Shown here in pieces: positions 1 through 5,224 of a DNA stretch of 5,224 nt. The DNA is taken from assembly GCA_904502205.1 (NCBI GenBank), contig CAJGDR010000065.1:1-5224 (forward strand). The letters run 5' to 3'. A program made the translations under genes and the position numbers. The notes under the pieces are model-generated. The model made no database searches and was not told the DNA's origin. It saw nothing but the letters and a program-made list of their open reading frames with translations. The stretch is from an uncultured Bacilli bacterium. Lineage in GTDB: Bacteria > Bacillota_I > Bacilli_A > ML615J-28 > CAG-313. Position 1 is the first letter of the stretch. The number at the start of each line of letters is the position of its first letter.

Positions 1-130
1 TAAATTTGAACCTGCCCATATCAAAGACGTAATAGAAGGTAGAGATAGAAAATATGCACCATATGTAGCTCCGCCACAAGGTTTATATTTGTGGAAAGTT
101 TATTATAATGATGAAAAGGAAACTAATTAG
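1..130 (+). CDS. truA: tRNA pseudouridine synthase A, C-terminal end (partial)
   Basis: Seen: an open frame enters from the left edge (first full codon at 2) and gives 42 residues before TAG at 128-130. The tail contains DRKYAPYVAPPQGLYLWKVY. Known: TruA proteins of Firmicutes end with a basic 'DR...A.P.GLYL..V.Y' segment, and B. subtilis-type TruA has a very similar GLYLWKV ending. The enzyme converts uridines 38-40 of the tRNA anticodon stem to pseudouridine in the cytoplasm. The catalytic aspartate lies upstream of the window and cannot be checked. In many Firmicutes truA is the last gene of an ecfA-ecfA-ecfT-truA group, and the terminator on its stop codon fits a last gene here. The identification rests on this short tail alone, but the motif is distinctive. 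Confidence 0.85.
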   Translation, partial: KFEPAHIKDVIEGRDRKYAPYVAPPQGLYLWKVYYNDEKETN

Positions 131-148
131 TTTCCTTTTTTGTTTTTT
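114..148. terminator. Rho-independent terminator on the truA stop codon, probably bidirectional
   Basis: A perfect 11-bp inverted repeat (114-124 with 129-139) surrounds the 4-base loop AATT (125-128). It continues into T-rich sequence (six T at 136-141, then seven more after one G). The TAG stop of truA lies in the loop and right arm. The opposite strand has the same hairpin followed by TTTTCAT, a weaker T tract. It could therefore also end transcription of the convergent small gene. Confidence 0.85.
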
Positions 149-287
149 TGTGTAACTCTTTTAAAATATATTCTTCGTAATTAACTAAAGAAATTCGAGT
201 TTCACTTACATCTAACTCTTTACTGATTTCTAAATTATAGTTTGGTTTTTTAATATTTCTTTTAATTATATCAATTTCTTTTTGCAT
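123..287 (-). CDS. Small helix-turn-helix protein, sigma region 4-like (54 aa)
   Basis: Seen: on the minus strand ATG (287-285) opens a 54-codon frame ending at TAG (125-123). An in-frame TAA at 302-300 lies just upstream, so this ATG is the only good start. AGAGGG (300-295) sits 7 bases before it as a plausible ribosome site. Residues about 17-48 contain NLEISKELDVSETRIS, then a charged helix ending LKELHKK. This matches the pattern of sigma-factor region 4 / LuxR-like helix-turn-helices ('..EIA.ELGVSE.RVS.....A...L...'). The protein is highly basic and has no membrane segment or signal peptide. Inferred role: a small DNA-binding regulator or a stand-alone or decayed sigma-4-like domain. The neighbouring divergent lipoprotein gene is a natural target, since the start codon overlaps that gene's promoter. 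Function is unproven, and the frame could be a fragment of a once longer regulator. Confidence 0.6.
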   Translation of the reverse strand: MQKEIDIIKRNIKKPNYNLEISKELDVSETRISLVNYEEYILKELHKKTKKETN

Positions 288-310
288 ATTCGTTCCCTCT
301 TATATATAAT
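282..310 (+). promoter_or_regulatory. Promoter P1 of the large lipoprotein gene
   Basis: TTGCAT (282-287, four of six matches to TTGACA) and a perfect TATAAT (305-310) are separated by 17 bases, the ideal sigma-A spacing. The -35 box lies exactly on the first two codons of the minus-strand small gene (ATGCAA in reverse), so binding of a regulator or of polymerase could affect both genes. Confidence 0.65.
295..300 (-). promoter_or_regulatory. Ribosome binding site of the small minus-strand gene
   Basis: AGAGGG on the minus strand, 7 bases ahead of the ATG at 287. It is a partial match to AGGAGG. It matters because it supports this short frame as a real gene. No clear minus-strand -35/-10 pair could be fixed; AT-rich candidates lie at about 301-320. 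Confidence 0.5.
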
Positions 311-322
311 ATGTTATAATGT
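311..322 (+). promoter_or_regulatory. Alternative extended -10 promoter P2 (ATGTTATAATGT)
   Basis: A second TATAAT at 315-320 is preceded by TGT (312-314), giving an extended -10 (TGnTATAAT). No good -35 lies 16-18 bases upstream. The same 12-mer occurs at the promoter of the second lipoprotein gene (3984-3995). P1 and P2 may be tandem promoters, or only one may be used. Confidence 0.5.
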
Positions 323-341
323 TACTAGCTATACTAAAATT

Positions 342-348
342 GGAGGAG
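342..348 (+). promoter_or_regulatory. Ribosome binding site of the large lipoprotein gene
   Basis: GGAGGAG, with the GGAGG core ending six bases before the ATG at 353. It is a near-perfect Shine-Dalgarno sequence and fixes the start together with the signal peptide that follows. Confidence 0.85.
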
Positions 349-352
349 AAAA

Positions 353-3300
353 ATGAAAAAAATATTTTGTTTTGTATTAGTATTCTTTTTTGTTACAGCG
401 TTAGTATCTTGTGAAAAAGATAATAACGAAGGACATGAAAAACAAGAAACATCTACTATCTATGAAATAGCGAAAACATCAGGCTTTAAAGGTGATTATA
501 ATAGTTGGTTAAACTGTTTAAAAGGTACTGAAGAAAAAAGCTCTTTTGAATTAGTTAGAGAAAATGGTTATTCAGGAACACTTGATGAATGGTTACTTTT
601 AAATACTAATGATCAAACTAAATTGATAGTATTGTCTGTGAATGATAAATTTGTTTTGTGGAAATTTATTGATTCTAATGACTGGAATAAATTAGTTTCT
701 TTAAAATATTTAAAAGGAACATTAGATGATAAAATTGAATTTTCAACAACACCAACAAACGTAGTATGGAAATTAGAAAATGGTACAAAATGGATTTCGT
801 TGCTTGAACTTAGTACATTGAATATATTTCAATCAGATAAAAATCTTGGTGTTGAAGCATATGAAGTTGCAAAACAACTAGGCGATAAAAGTACAAAAAT
901 TTACTGGTTTTTAACAATTGGTAATAAATCTAACGGTAAATACGAAGTTATTACTAAAAATGGTCAATATATGTGGAAAGACATAGATGATTATGATTGG
1001 GATGTTTTATTTGAATCAAGCGATTTTGAAAATACTGAACCTGAAGTGCAAGAGTATACAGTTAAATTCATAGGTCAAAATGGACAACTAATTAAAGAAA
1101 TATTAGTTCCAGAAGGATCGTATATTACTGATATCCCTTTATATGAAAATGAAGGGTACATATTTAAAGGTTGGCAAACTAATTATAAAGAATGGAACTT
1201 CAGTAAAGATGTTGTTACAAACAATATTGATTTATATCCGATTCTTGAAAAAATATATTATATTCATTATGAATTAAATGGTGGTGAATTTAATGGTGAA
1301 GTAATTTATGAATTTACAGAATTCTCAAACGATTTTCTACCGTCAGCAAAAAAGAGTCAATATGTTTTTAATGGATGGTATTTAGAAGATACATACATGA
1401 CAAAGGTAGAAAAAACTTTCGATTTACCACATAGAAATGTAACTTTATATGCGAAATTTGACACTGCTACTAGTGAGGAGTATTATTATCATACTGCTCT
1501 AATTGAAGATTTAGGTTCAGTTAATTATTGGAACTCTAAACAATCAACAGTTGGTAAATTAAGTGAATATATTCATAACGGATTCTGGGGAACTAGAATG
1601 AATGAATATAAAGATGGTTATGAATGGTATAATGTTATTGCAAATGAAAAACCAAGATTATTAAATCCATTAATAGATGGTGAAGGTAATGAAATTAACC
1701 TTGGTACTAAATATGAATTTGAAGTTAAAGTTGGCACTGAATTAAAATATAACACATTATCAACTTATCCTGAATTCGCTAAATTTAAAGGTCAGGAAGT
1801 TAAACCTGAAGACTATTTAACAACTTTGAAACATATGTACAATCAATTTAATAGTATTTCACAAGGTTCTAATAGTTTAACTGGCGATGGTTCTATTAAA
1901 GGTCTTAGTGAATACTATACTGCTACTGCTAACAAATTAAGTAAACAAGAAGTGGATGCATTATGGGAAAACGTATGTTATGATATCGTTGAAAGAGATG
2001 GAAAATGGTATATTCAAGTAGAATTCAACGTTCCTTGTAACCCATTCTATGCTATGTATTATTTGTCTTCTAACTTATATACACCACTTCCAGAAGAATT
2101 TATTCAATTAGTTGGTGGTTTGAAATACTATGGTACATTTAGTACAGACAATACATTATCTCCAGTTGATACAACTCTTTCTACTGGTTATTATGTAGCT
2201 AAAAGTTGGGATTTTTGGAAAGAAATTGTATTTGTTAAAAACGATATGATTGATAGCGGAAATATGTATAATTTTCCAGGTGTACATATTCAAGTTATAC
2301 AGAACAATATAGGTGATACAGAAGTTGTATTTAAAGAATTCTTAGCTGGTCACTTAGATGCTGCAAGTATCCCTACAACTCGATTGGAAAATTATAAAGA
2401 TCATGAATTAACAGCTATTGTACCGGACAGTAATACATTAAAATTAAACATTAACTCTTGTACACAAGAAGAATGGGAAGCATTATTCGGTGAAAATGGT
2501 TCAGTTTCTCAAACTGAAAAAGAAAATTATTGGGAATGTGAACCACTAATGAGTAATGATAACTTCTTGCGTGGTTTAAGTTATTCTATCAACAGAAAAG
2601 AATATGCAGATATGATGTTGAAGGCAACTCCAACTGGTAACTACTTTGGTTCAAATTATCTTTCTGACCCAGAAAAGGGTATAACTTATAACTCTACTGA
2701 AGCACATAGGCTAGCTACTGAAACCACTTTAGCTAATACTGACGGTTATGGATATAACTTCGAATTAGCTCAATCATTCTTCAAAGCTGCTTGTGATGAA
2801 TTAATTGCTAATGGGACTTACAAAGCTGGCGACACTATCGAAATTGAAATCACTTGGCAAACTCATGCTCAAGTTGATGCAGAAGGTGTTATCTTAGCTA
2901 AATATATCGAAGATGCATTCAATAGTTGCGGCGGTGGATTAACAGTTAAATGTGTTCACTGGGTTGCTCAAATTTGGTCTGATGTATATTACAAGAAAAT
3001 GATGGTTGGTCAATTCGACATTGGATTTGGTTCAATTTCTGGTAGCGCATTAAATCCACTTGACTTCTTAGAAGTATTAAGATCTGACAACACTTCAGGA
3101 TTTACTTTAAACTGGGGTACAGATACAGGAAAAGTTTCTGATCAAATCTTCTATGATGGAATGTATTGGTCATATAATGCTTTATGGCAAGCTGCTGATA
3201 GCGGTGCTTATGTTATTGATGGTGAACTTGCTGGGTCATTAGTAGATGCTGTATTAGTTGCTCAAACAGTTAATGAAGATGGTTCTGTAGATGTTGAAAT

Positions 3301-3886
3301 CAAGTGGGAAGGTGTTGATGATATAAATACAGAATTTGCAGTTTCTAAAATTGCTGTATGTAACTATGAAGTTTACTACCAAGGTGGAGATTACGAAGAA
3401 ATCTATGTTGAATTCCAAGACAATGATGGTATCGTTTCATTTACTATTCCAGCTGAATATAATGCTAAAATAAATGGTTTCATTGGTTATGATGTATACT
3501 TTGATAGTAAAATTGCTGGTGTTCCAGGATCTACATATCTATCTTTATATTCATCTACAAATGCTGAATCAGTTTGCTCTCAACACTACATGGGTGTTTG
3601 GTCTGAACCAAATGCAGAAGCTGCTCCAGTAGTTCCAGAAGGTGGACAAGTATTCTCATACGTAGCTTCTTCTTATGAAGAAAGAACTAAGATTATTGGT
3701 ATACTTGAAAAATTTGCTGTTGAAAACTTCCTTACTGGTATAACTTTATATGGTGATGGTGGATTTGTTATGTATTCAGACCGTATTGTTCCAGGAAGTG
3801 GTTCATGGGATAATTATATTCCAGGTTATGGATATGGTGTGTTTACAGAAGGATATCCAAATGGTTTACTAACACCTGTAAAATAA
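353..3886 (+). CDS. Lipoprotein: ABC transporter solute-binding protein (oligopeptide type) with N-terminal surface repeats and InlB-type repeats
   Basis: Seen: 1177 residues from an ATG with a strong ribosome site. Residues 1-20 are a lipoprotein signal (KK, hydrophobic core, lipobox LVSC with Cys20). Residues 35-225 hold two kinds of degenerate repeats. Residues 235-300 and 301-370 are two InlB B-repeat (Listeria-Bacteroides, Flg_new) units with the typical 'V.F...G', 'GY.F.GW' and 'Y.LNGG', 'Y.F.GWY', 'LYAKF' patterns. From about 376 the protein looks like an SBP_bac_5 solute-binding domain: VKPEDYLTTLKHMYN, STGYYVAKSWD before the charged strand, the FLAGHLDAASIP segment, then NFLRGLSYSINRKEYADMM matching the 'R.A.s.AidR' helix. 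About 958-1090 is a beta-rich insertion, and 1105-1177 (EERTKIIGILEKFAVEN onward) closes the C-terminal lobe. Known: this family binds peptides or similar solutes for import by an ABC permease. No permease or ATPase gene lies nearby, and the substrate is unknown. Usual family members are about 500-600 residues, so this protein is about twice as long. Ten further cysteines are scattered along it, which suits an anaerobe. Confidence 0.88.
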   Translation: MKKIFCFVLVFFFVTALVSCEKDNNEGHEKQETSTIYEIAKTSGFKGDYNSWLNCLKGTEEKSSFELVRENGYSGTLDEWLLLNTNDQTKLIVLSVNDKFVLWKFIDSNDWNKLVSLKYLKGTLDDKIEFSTTPTNVVWKLENGTKWISLLELSTLNIFQSDKNLGVEAYEVAKQLGDKSTKIYWFLTIGNKSNGKYEVITKNGQYMWKDIDDYDWDVLFESSDFENTEPEVQEYTVKFIGQNGQLIKEILVPEGSYITDIPLYENEGYIFKGWQTNYKEWNFSKDVVTNNIDLYPILEKIYYIHYELNGGEFNGEVIYEFTEFSNDFLPSAKKSQYVFNGWYLEDTYMTKVEKTFDLPHRNVTLYAKFDTATSEEYYYHTALIEDLGSVNYWNSKQSTVGKLSEYIHNGFWGTRMNEYKDGYEWYNVIANEKPRLLNPLIDGEGNEINLGTKYEFEVKVGTELKYNTLSTYPEFAKFKGQEVKPEDYLTTLKHMYNQFNSISQGSNSLTGDGSIKGLSEYYTATANKLSKQEVDALWENVCYDIVERDGKWYIQVEFNVPCNPFYAMYYLSSNLYTPLPEEFIQLVGGLKYYGTFSTDNTLSPVDTTLSTGYYVAKSWDFWKEIVFVKNDMIDSGNMYNFPGVHIQVIQNNIGDTEVVFKEFLAGHLDAASIPTTRLENYKDHELTAIVPDSNTLKLNINSCTQEEWEALFGENGSVSQTEKENYWECEPLMSNDNFLRGLSYSINRKEYADMMLKATPTGNYFGSNYLSDPEKGITYNSTEAHRLATETTLANTDGYGYNFELAQSFFKAACDELIANGTYKAGDTIEIEITWQTHAQVDAEGVILAKYIEDAFNSCGGGLTVKCVHWVAQIWSDVYYKKMMVGQFDIGFGSISGSALNPLDFLEVLRSDNTSGFTLNWGTDTGKVSDQIFYDGMYWSYNALWQAADSGAYVIDGELAGSLVDAVLVAQTVNEDGSVDVEIKWEGVDDINTEFAVSKIAVCNYEVYYQGGDYEEIYVEFQDNDGIVSFTIPAEYNAKINGFIGYDVYFDSKIAGVPGSTYLSLYSSTNAESVCSQHYMGVWSEPNAEAAPVVPEGGQVFSYVASSYEERTKIIGILEKFAVENFLTGITLYGDGGFVMYSDRIVPGSGSWDNYIPGYGYGVFTEGYPNGLLTPVK
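455..604 (+). repeat. Two YEIA-G-F-G-WL surface repeats in the large lipoprotein
   Basis: Residues 35-58 (TIYEIAKTSGFKG...WLNCLKG) and 63-84 (SSFELVRENGYSG...EWLLLN) share the pattern [ST]-x-[YF]-E-[IL]-[AV]-x-x-x-G-[FY]-x-G-x-x-x-x-W-L. A third, eroded copy starts at residue 169 (AYEVAKQLG, nt 857 onward). I know this pattern from surface proteins of gut Firmicutes. Its role is probably as spacer or adhesion module, which is inference. Confidence 0.6.
638..1027 (+). repeat. Three degenerate 'WK...W..L' modules in the large lipoprotein
   Basis: Residues 96-122 (FVLWKFIDSNDWNKLVSL), 134-157 (VVWKLENGTKWISLLEL) and 203-225 (YMWKDIDDYDWDVLFES) share a WK pair followed 6-8 residues later by W and then leucines. 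The repeats are visible in protein but largely lost in DNA. The eroded YEVAKQLG copy (residues 167-191) lies between the second and third. Likely beta-hairpin surface modules; no function can be assigned. Confidence 0.55.
1055..1462 (+). repeat. Tandem InlB B-repeat / Listeria-Bacteroides repeat domains
   Basis: Residues 235-300 and 301-370. Unit 1 carries YTVKFIGQNGQ, then LVPEGSYI, GYIFKGW and NIDLYPI. Unit 2 carries YYIHYELNGGEF, SQYVFNGWY, and NVTLYAKF. Known: such beta-grasp-like repeats occur in secreted and surface proteins, including Listeria InlB, and usually act as spacers or weak ligand-binding modules. Here they place the solute-binding domain away from the lipid anchor. Confidence 0.8.
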
Positions 3887-3892
3887 AAAAAT

Positions 3893-3925
3893 AAAACTAG
3901 TGTTATTTTAAACACTAGTTTTTTT
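3893..3925 (+). terminator. Rho-independent terminator after the large lipoprotein gene
   Basis: A perfect 12-bp stem (3893-3904 with 3911-3922) with a 6-base loop ATTTTA and a run of seven T at 3919-3925. It starts seven bases after the TAA stop (3884-3886). The left flank is A-rich, so on the minus strand it would also have a T tract. Confidence 0.9.
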
Positions 3926-3963
3926 ACATTTTATGACAAAATGAGAAAAAGTTATACAAAAAA

Positions 3964-3993
3964 TTTACAAACTAAAATCAAAAATGTTATAAT
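3964..3993 (+). promoter_or_regulatory. Promoter of the amidase lipoprotein gene
   Basis: TTTACA (3964-3969, five of six matches to TTGACA), an 18-base spacer, and TATAAT (3988-3993) with a TGT extension just upstream. The transcript would start near 4000, leaving a leader of under 20 bases. With the terminator just before it, this makes the amidase gene its own transcription unit. Confidence 0.75.
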
Positions 3994-4002
3994 GTAGTAA
4001 AT

Positions 4003-4008
4003 AAGGAG
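4003..4008 (+). promoter_or_regulatory. Ribosome binding site of the amidase lipoprotein gene
   Basis: AAGGAG, eight bases before the ATG at 4017. Good spacing; it fixes the start of a gene that has no stop codon inside the window. Confidence 0.85.
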
Positions 4009-4016
4009 ACTATAAT

Positions 4017-5224
4017 ATGAACAAAACAAAAATTTTCTCAATATTTTTATTTTTATGTTTATTCTTTTTAATTGGATGTGATCAGTTAGAGGAGCATACA
4101 CATGAATTCATTAAAGGTGAGTGTGAATGTGGTGAAATCGATCCAAATTATGAAGAACATGTACATGAATTTATTAATGGTTCTTGTATTTGTGGTGAGA
4201 AACCATCAAAAGATTTATCAAGTTTCTTTAATAATGTCTTTAATAATATTGAAGGCTATATTGATGAAATAGAAAATGGAGATTTAAATTTACCTAAAAA
4301 GTTCGGTAGTAGTAACGTTGTAATTTCTTATACTTCTAATAATCCTGAATTTATGACTGATGAAGGCAAGAAAATTGAACATGAGTTTGACGAAGAAGTT
4401 TCAATCACATGTACTCTAGAAAGAGATGGACAAATATATACAAAAACTTTTGAATTTATTTCTTTAGGTATTTCATATAATGAAAGAGTTAAAAGAGCTG
4501 AAAAATATATTAAAGAGTTTATTGAAAATACTGATTTAGTTGAAGGATTAAAACTTCCGACTGAACTTCCAAATTTTGGTGGAAGAATTAGATGGATTGC
4601 AGAAGACCCATATCTAATTTATGATTATGAGACATTACATTTACCAAAAGAAGCTAAAACAGTAAGATTAATGGCTGAAATTTGTTTCCCACAATCTGCA
4701 TATAAAGTAGTTACATTCCCTGTAGAATTAAACGCAAGACCTAGTGATATTACTGATTTAGATTATATTAAAACTTTCTTAGAAACAATATATTCTGAAT
4801 CTCGTGATTATATGTTTATGTATGATGGAACTCTTGCAGTACTTAATAGAGATTTAATTGTTAATGTTGAAGATGAACTTAAAGAAACATTCTACACATA
4901 TAAAACACGACCTGCTGTTTCACAAAGTGTACTTGATCAAAAAATGTATCCTGGTTATGTTATTCCAAATGAAGAAAATGTATTATGGATTGTTGTTCAT
5001 GATACAGGACTTAGCACAGTTGGAGTTGATGCTGAAAGACTTGCACAAAATCAATGGAATAGTGCATATCTAGGTGGAGGACGTGAAGCATCTTGGACAT
5101 ACACAGTTGATGATTACCAAATTTATCAAAGTTATGAAGATACTGTGACTTTATGGCATGCTACAGATGGTAGAACTGAAGGTGGCGGAAACCTAAATGG
5201 TATTGGTATTGAAATGTGTGTAAA
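4017..5224 (+). CDS. Lipoprotein N-acetylmuramoyl-L-alanine amidase (CwlA/Amidase_2 type) with His/Cys repeats and Ig-like modules, 3' truncated by the window
   Basis: Seen: 402 codons without a stop, running off the right edge. Residues 1-21 are a lipoprotein signal with lipobox LIGC (Cys21). Residues 27-41 and 48-62 are two H-x-H-E-F-I-x-G-x-C-x-C-G-E repeats. Residues about 78-152 and 165-240 look like two atrophied bacterial Ig-like modules: 'LNLP.....VVISYTSNNP' and 'LKLPTELP....RIRWIAEDP', each followed by a beta strand ending in 'TF'. A linker leads to the catalytic domain from about 320: VLWIVVHDTG (His328, first zinc ligand), ASWTYTVDDYQIYQS, LWHATDG and GNLNGIGIEMCV (Glu399, expected catalytic). 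Known: CwlA-like enzymes are zinc amidases that cut the bond between MurNAc and L-alanine in peptidoglycan. The remaining zinc ligands (His, then Cys or Asp) lie beyond the edge. Odd point: Thr361 replaces the His usual in SWHYTVDD. Likely exported and membrane-anchored. Confidence 0.85.
   Translation, partial: MNKTKIFSIFLFLCLFFLIGCDQLEEHTHEFIKGECECGEIDPNYEEHVHEFINGSCICGEKPSKDLSSFFNNVFNNIEGYIDEIENGDLNLPKKFGSSNVVISYTSNNPEFMTDEGKKIEHEFDEEVSITCTLERDGQIYTKTFEFISLGISYNERVKRAEKYIKEFIENTDLVEGLKLPTELPNFGGRIRWIAEDPYLIYDYETLHLPKEAKTVRLMAEICFPQSAYKVVTFPVELNARPSDITDLDYIKTFLETIYSESRDYMFMYDGTLAVLNRDLIVNVEDELKETFYTYKTRPAVSQSVLDQKMYPGYVIPNEENVLWIVVHDTGLSTVGVDAERLAQNQWNSAYLGGGREASWTYTVDDYQIYQSYEDTVTLWHATDGRTEGGGNLNGIGIEMCV
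4095..4202 (+). repeat. Two His/Cys (HxHEF-G-CxCG) repeats in the amidase lipoprotein
   Basis: Residues 27-41 (HTHEFIKGECECGEI) and 48-62 (HVHEFINGSCICGEK), 21 residues apart and joined by DPNYEE. Each offers two His and two Cys in a compact knuckle-like spacing suited to binding a metal. I recognise similar units in secreted proteins of gut Firmicutes, but their role is not established. They lie directly after the lipid anchor. Confidence 0.7.

Noticed and set aside
1475..1480. GAGGAG inside the large gene, just before the binding domain, as a possible internal ribosome site
   Set aside because: No ATG, GTG or TTG follows at a suitable distance, and a protein starting here would lack an export signal. 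It encodes Glu-Glu at the domain boundary.
3926..3963. Possible additional small gene or RNA between the terminator and the next promoter
   Set aside because: Only about 38 AT-rich bases with no stable hairpin, no ribosome site and no open frame of note.
4011..4016. A TATAAT immediately before the ATG of the amidase gene
   Set aside because: As a -10 box it would place the start of transcription inside the coding region, and no -35 fits. It is simply the spacer between the ribosome site and the start codon.
4858..5073. A 71-codon plus-strand open frame
   Set aside because: It lies wholly inside the amidase gene in another frame, has no ribosome site, and its product (rich in Leu, Lys, Met) has no recognisable pattern, while the overlapping frame carries clear amidase motifs.
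353..5224. Possible use of the Mollicutes code in which TGA means tryptophan
   Set aside because: Every tryptophan I checked in both long genes is TGG and no in-frame TGA occurs, so the standard bacterial code explains the window.

Overview
The window is AT-rich (roughly 70% A+T by eye) and reads as a low-GC Firmicutes or Tenericutes-type genome, such as a Mollicutes-related or Erysipelotrichales-like gut bacterium. The clues are short intergenic gaps with strong hairpin-plus-T terminators, sigma-A-type TATAAT boxes, AAGGAG/GGAGG ribosome sites, lysine/asparagine-rich proteins, and lipoproteins carrying repeat modules I recognise from gut low-GC bacteria. All tryptophans use TGG and no in-frame TGA occurs in the long genes, so the standard bacterial code fits. 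The taxon is an inference, not a demonstration.

Layout. (1) Positions 1-130 hold the last 42 codons of a tRNA pseudouridine synthase A gene (truA), ending inside a perfect hairpin that serves as its terminator. (2) On the minus strand, 123-287 encodes a 54-residue protein with a helix-turn-helix resembling sigma region 4. It converges on truA, and both reading frames end in the same KETN-stop inside the palindrome. Its start codon overlaps the -35 element of the next plus-strand gene. (3) Positions 353-3886 encode a 1177-residue lipoprotein. It has degenerate surface repeats, then two InlB-type (Listeria-Bacteroides) repeats, then an oligopeptide-type ABC transporter solute-binding domain interrupted near its C terminus by a beta-rich insertion. 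(4) A strong terminator and a new promoter fill 3887-4016. (5) Position 4017 to the window end encodes a second lipoprotein, truncated by the window. It has two His/Cys (CxCG) repeats, two Ig-like modules and the start of a CwlA-type N-acetylmuramoyl-L-alanine amidase domain.

The two large genes are separate transcription units with their own promoters, but they share an identical 12-base -10 region. Both products should be lipid-anchored outside the membrane. One likely captures peptides or another solute; the other likely cuts peptidoglycan stem peptides from glycan. No permease or ATPase gene is in the window, so the solute-binding protein looks orphaned here. A link between wall-peptide release and peptide capture is attractive but is inference only.
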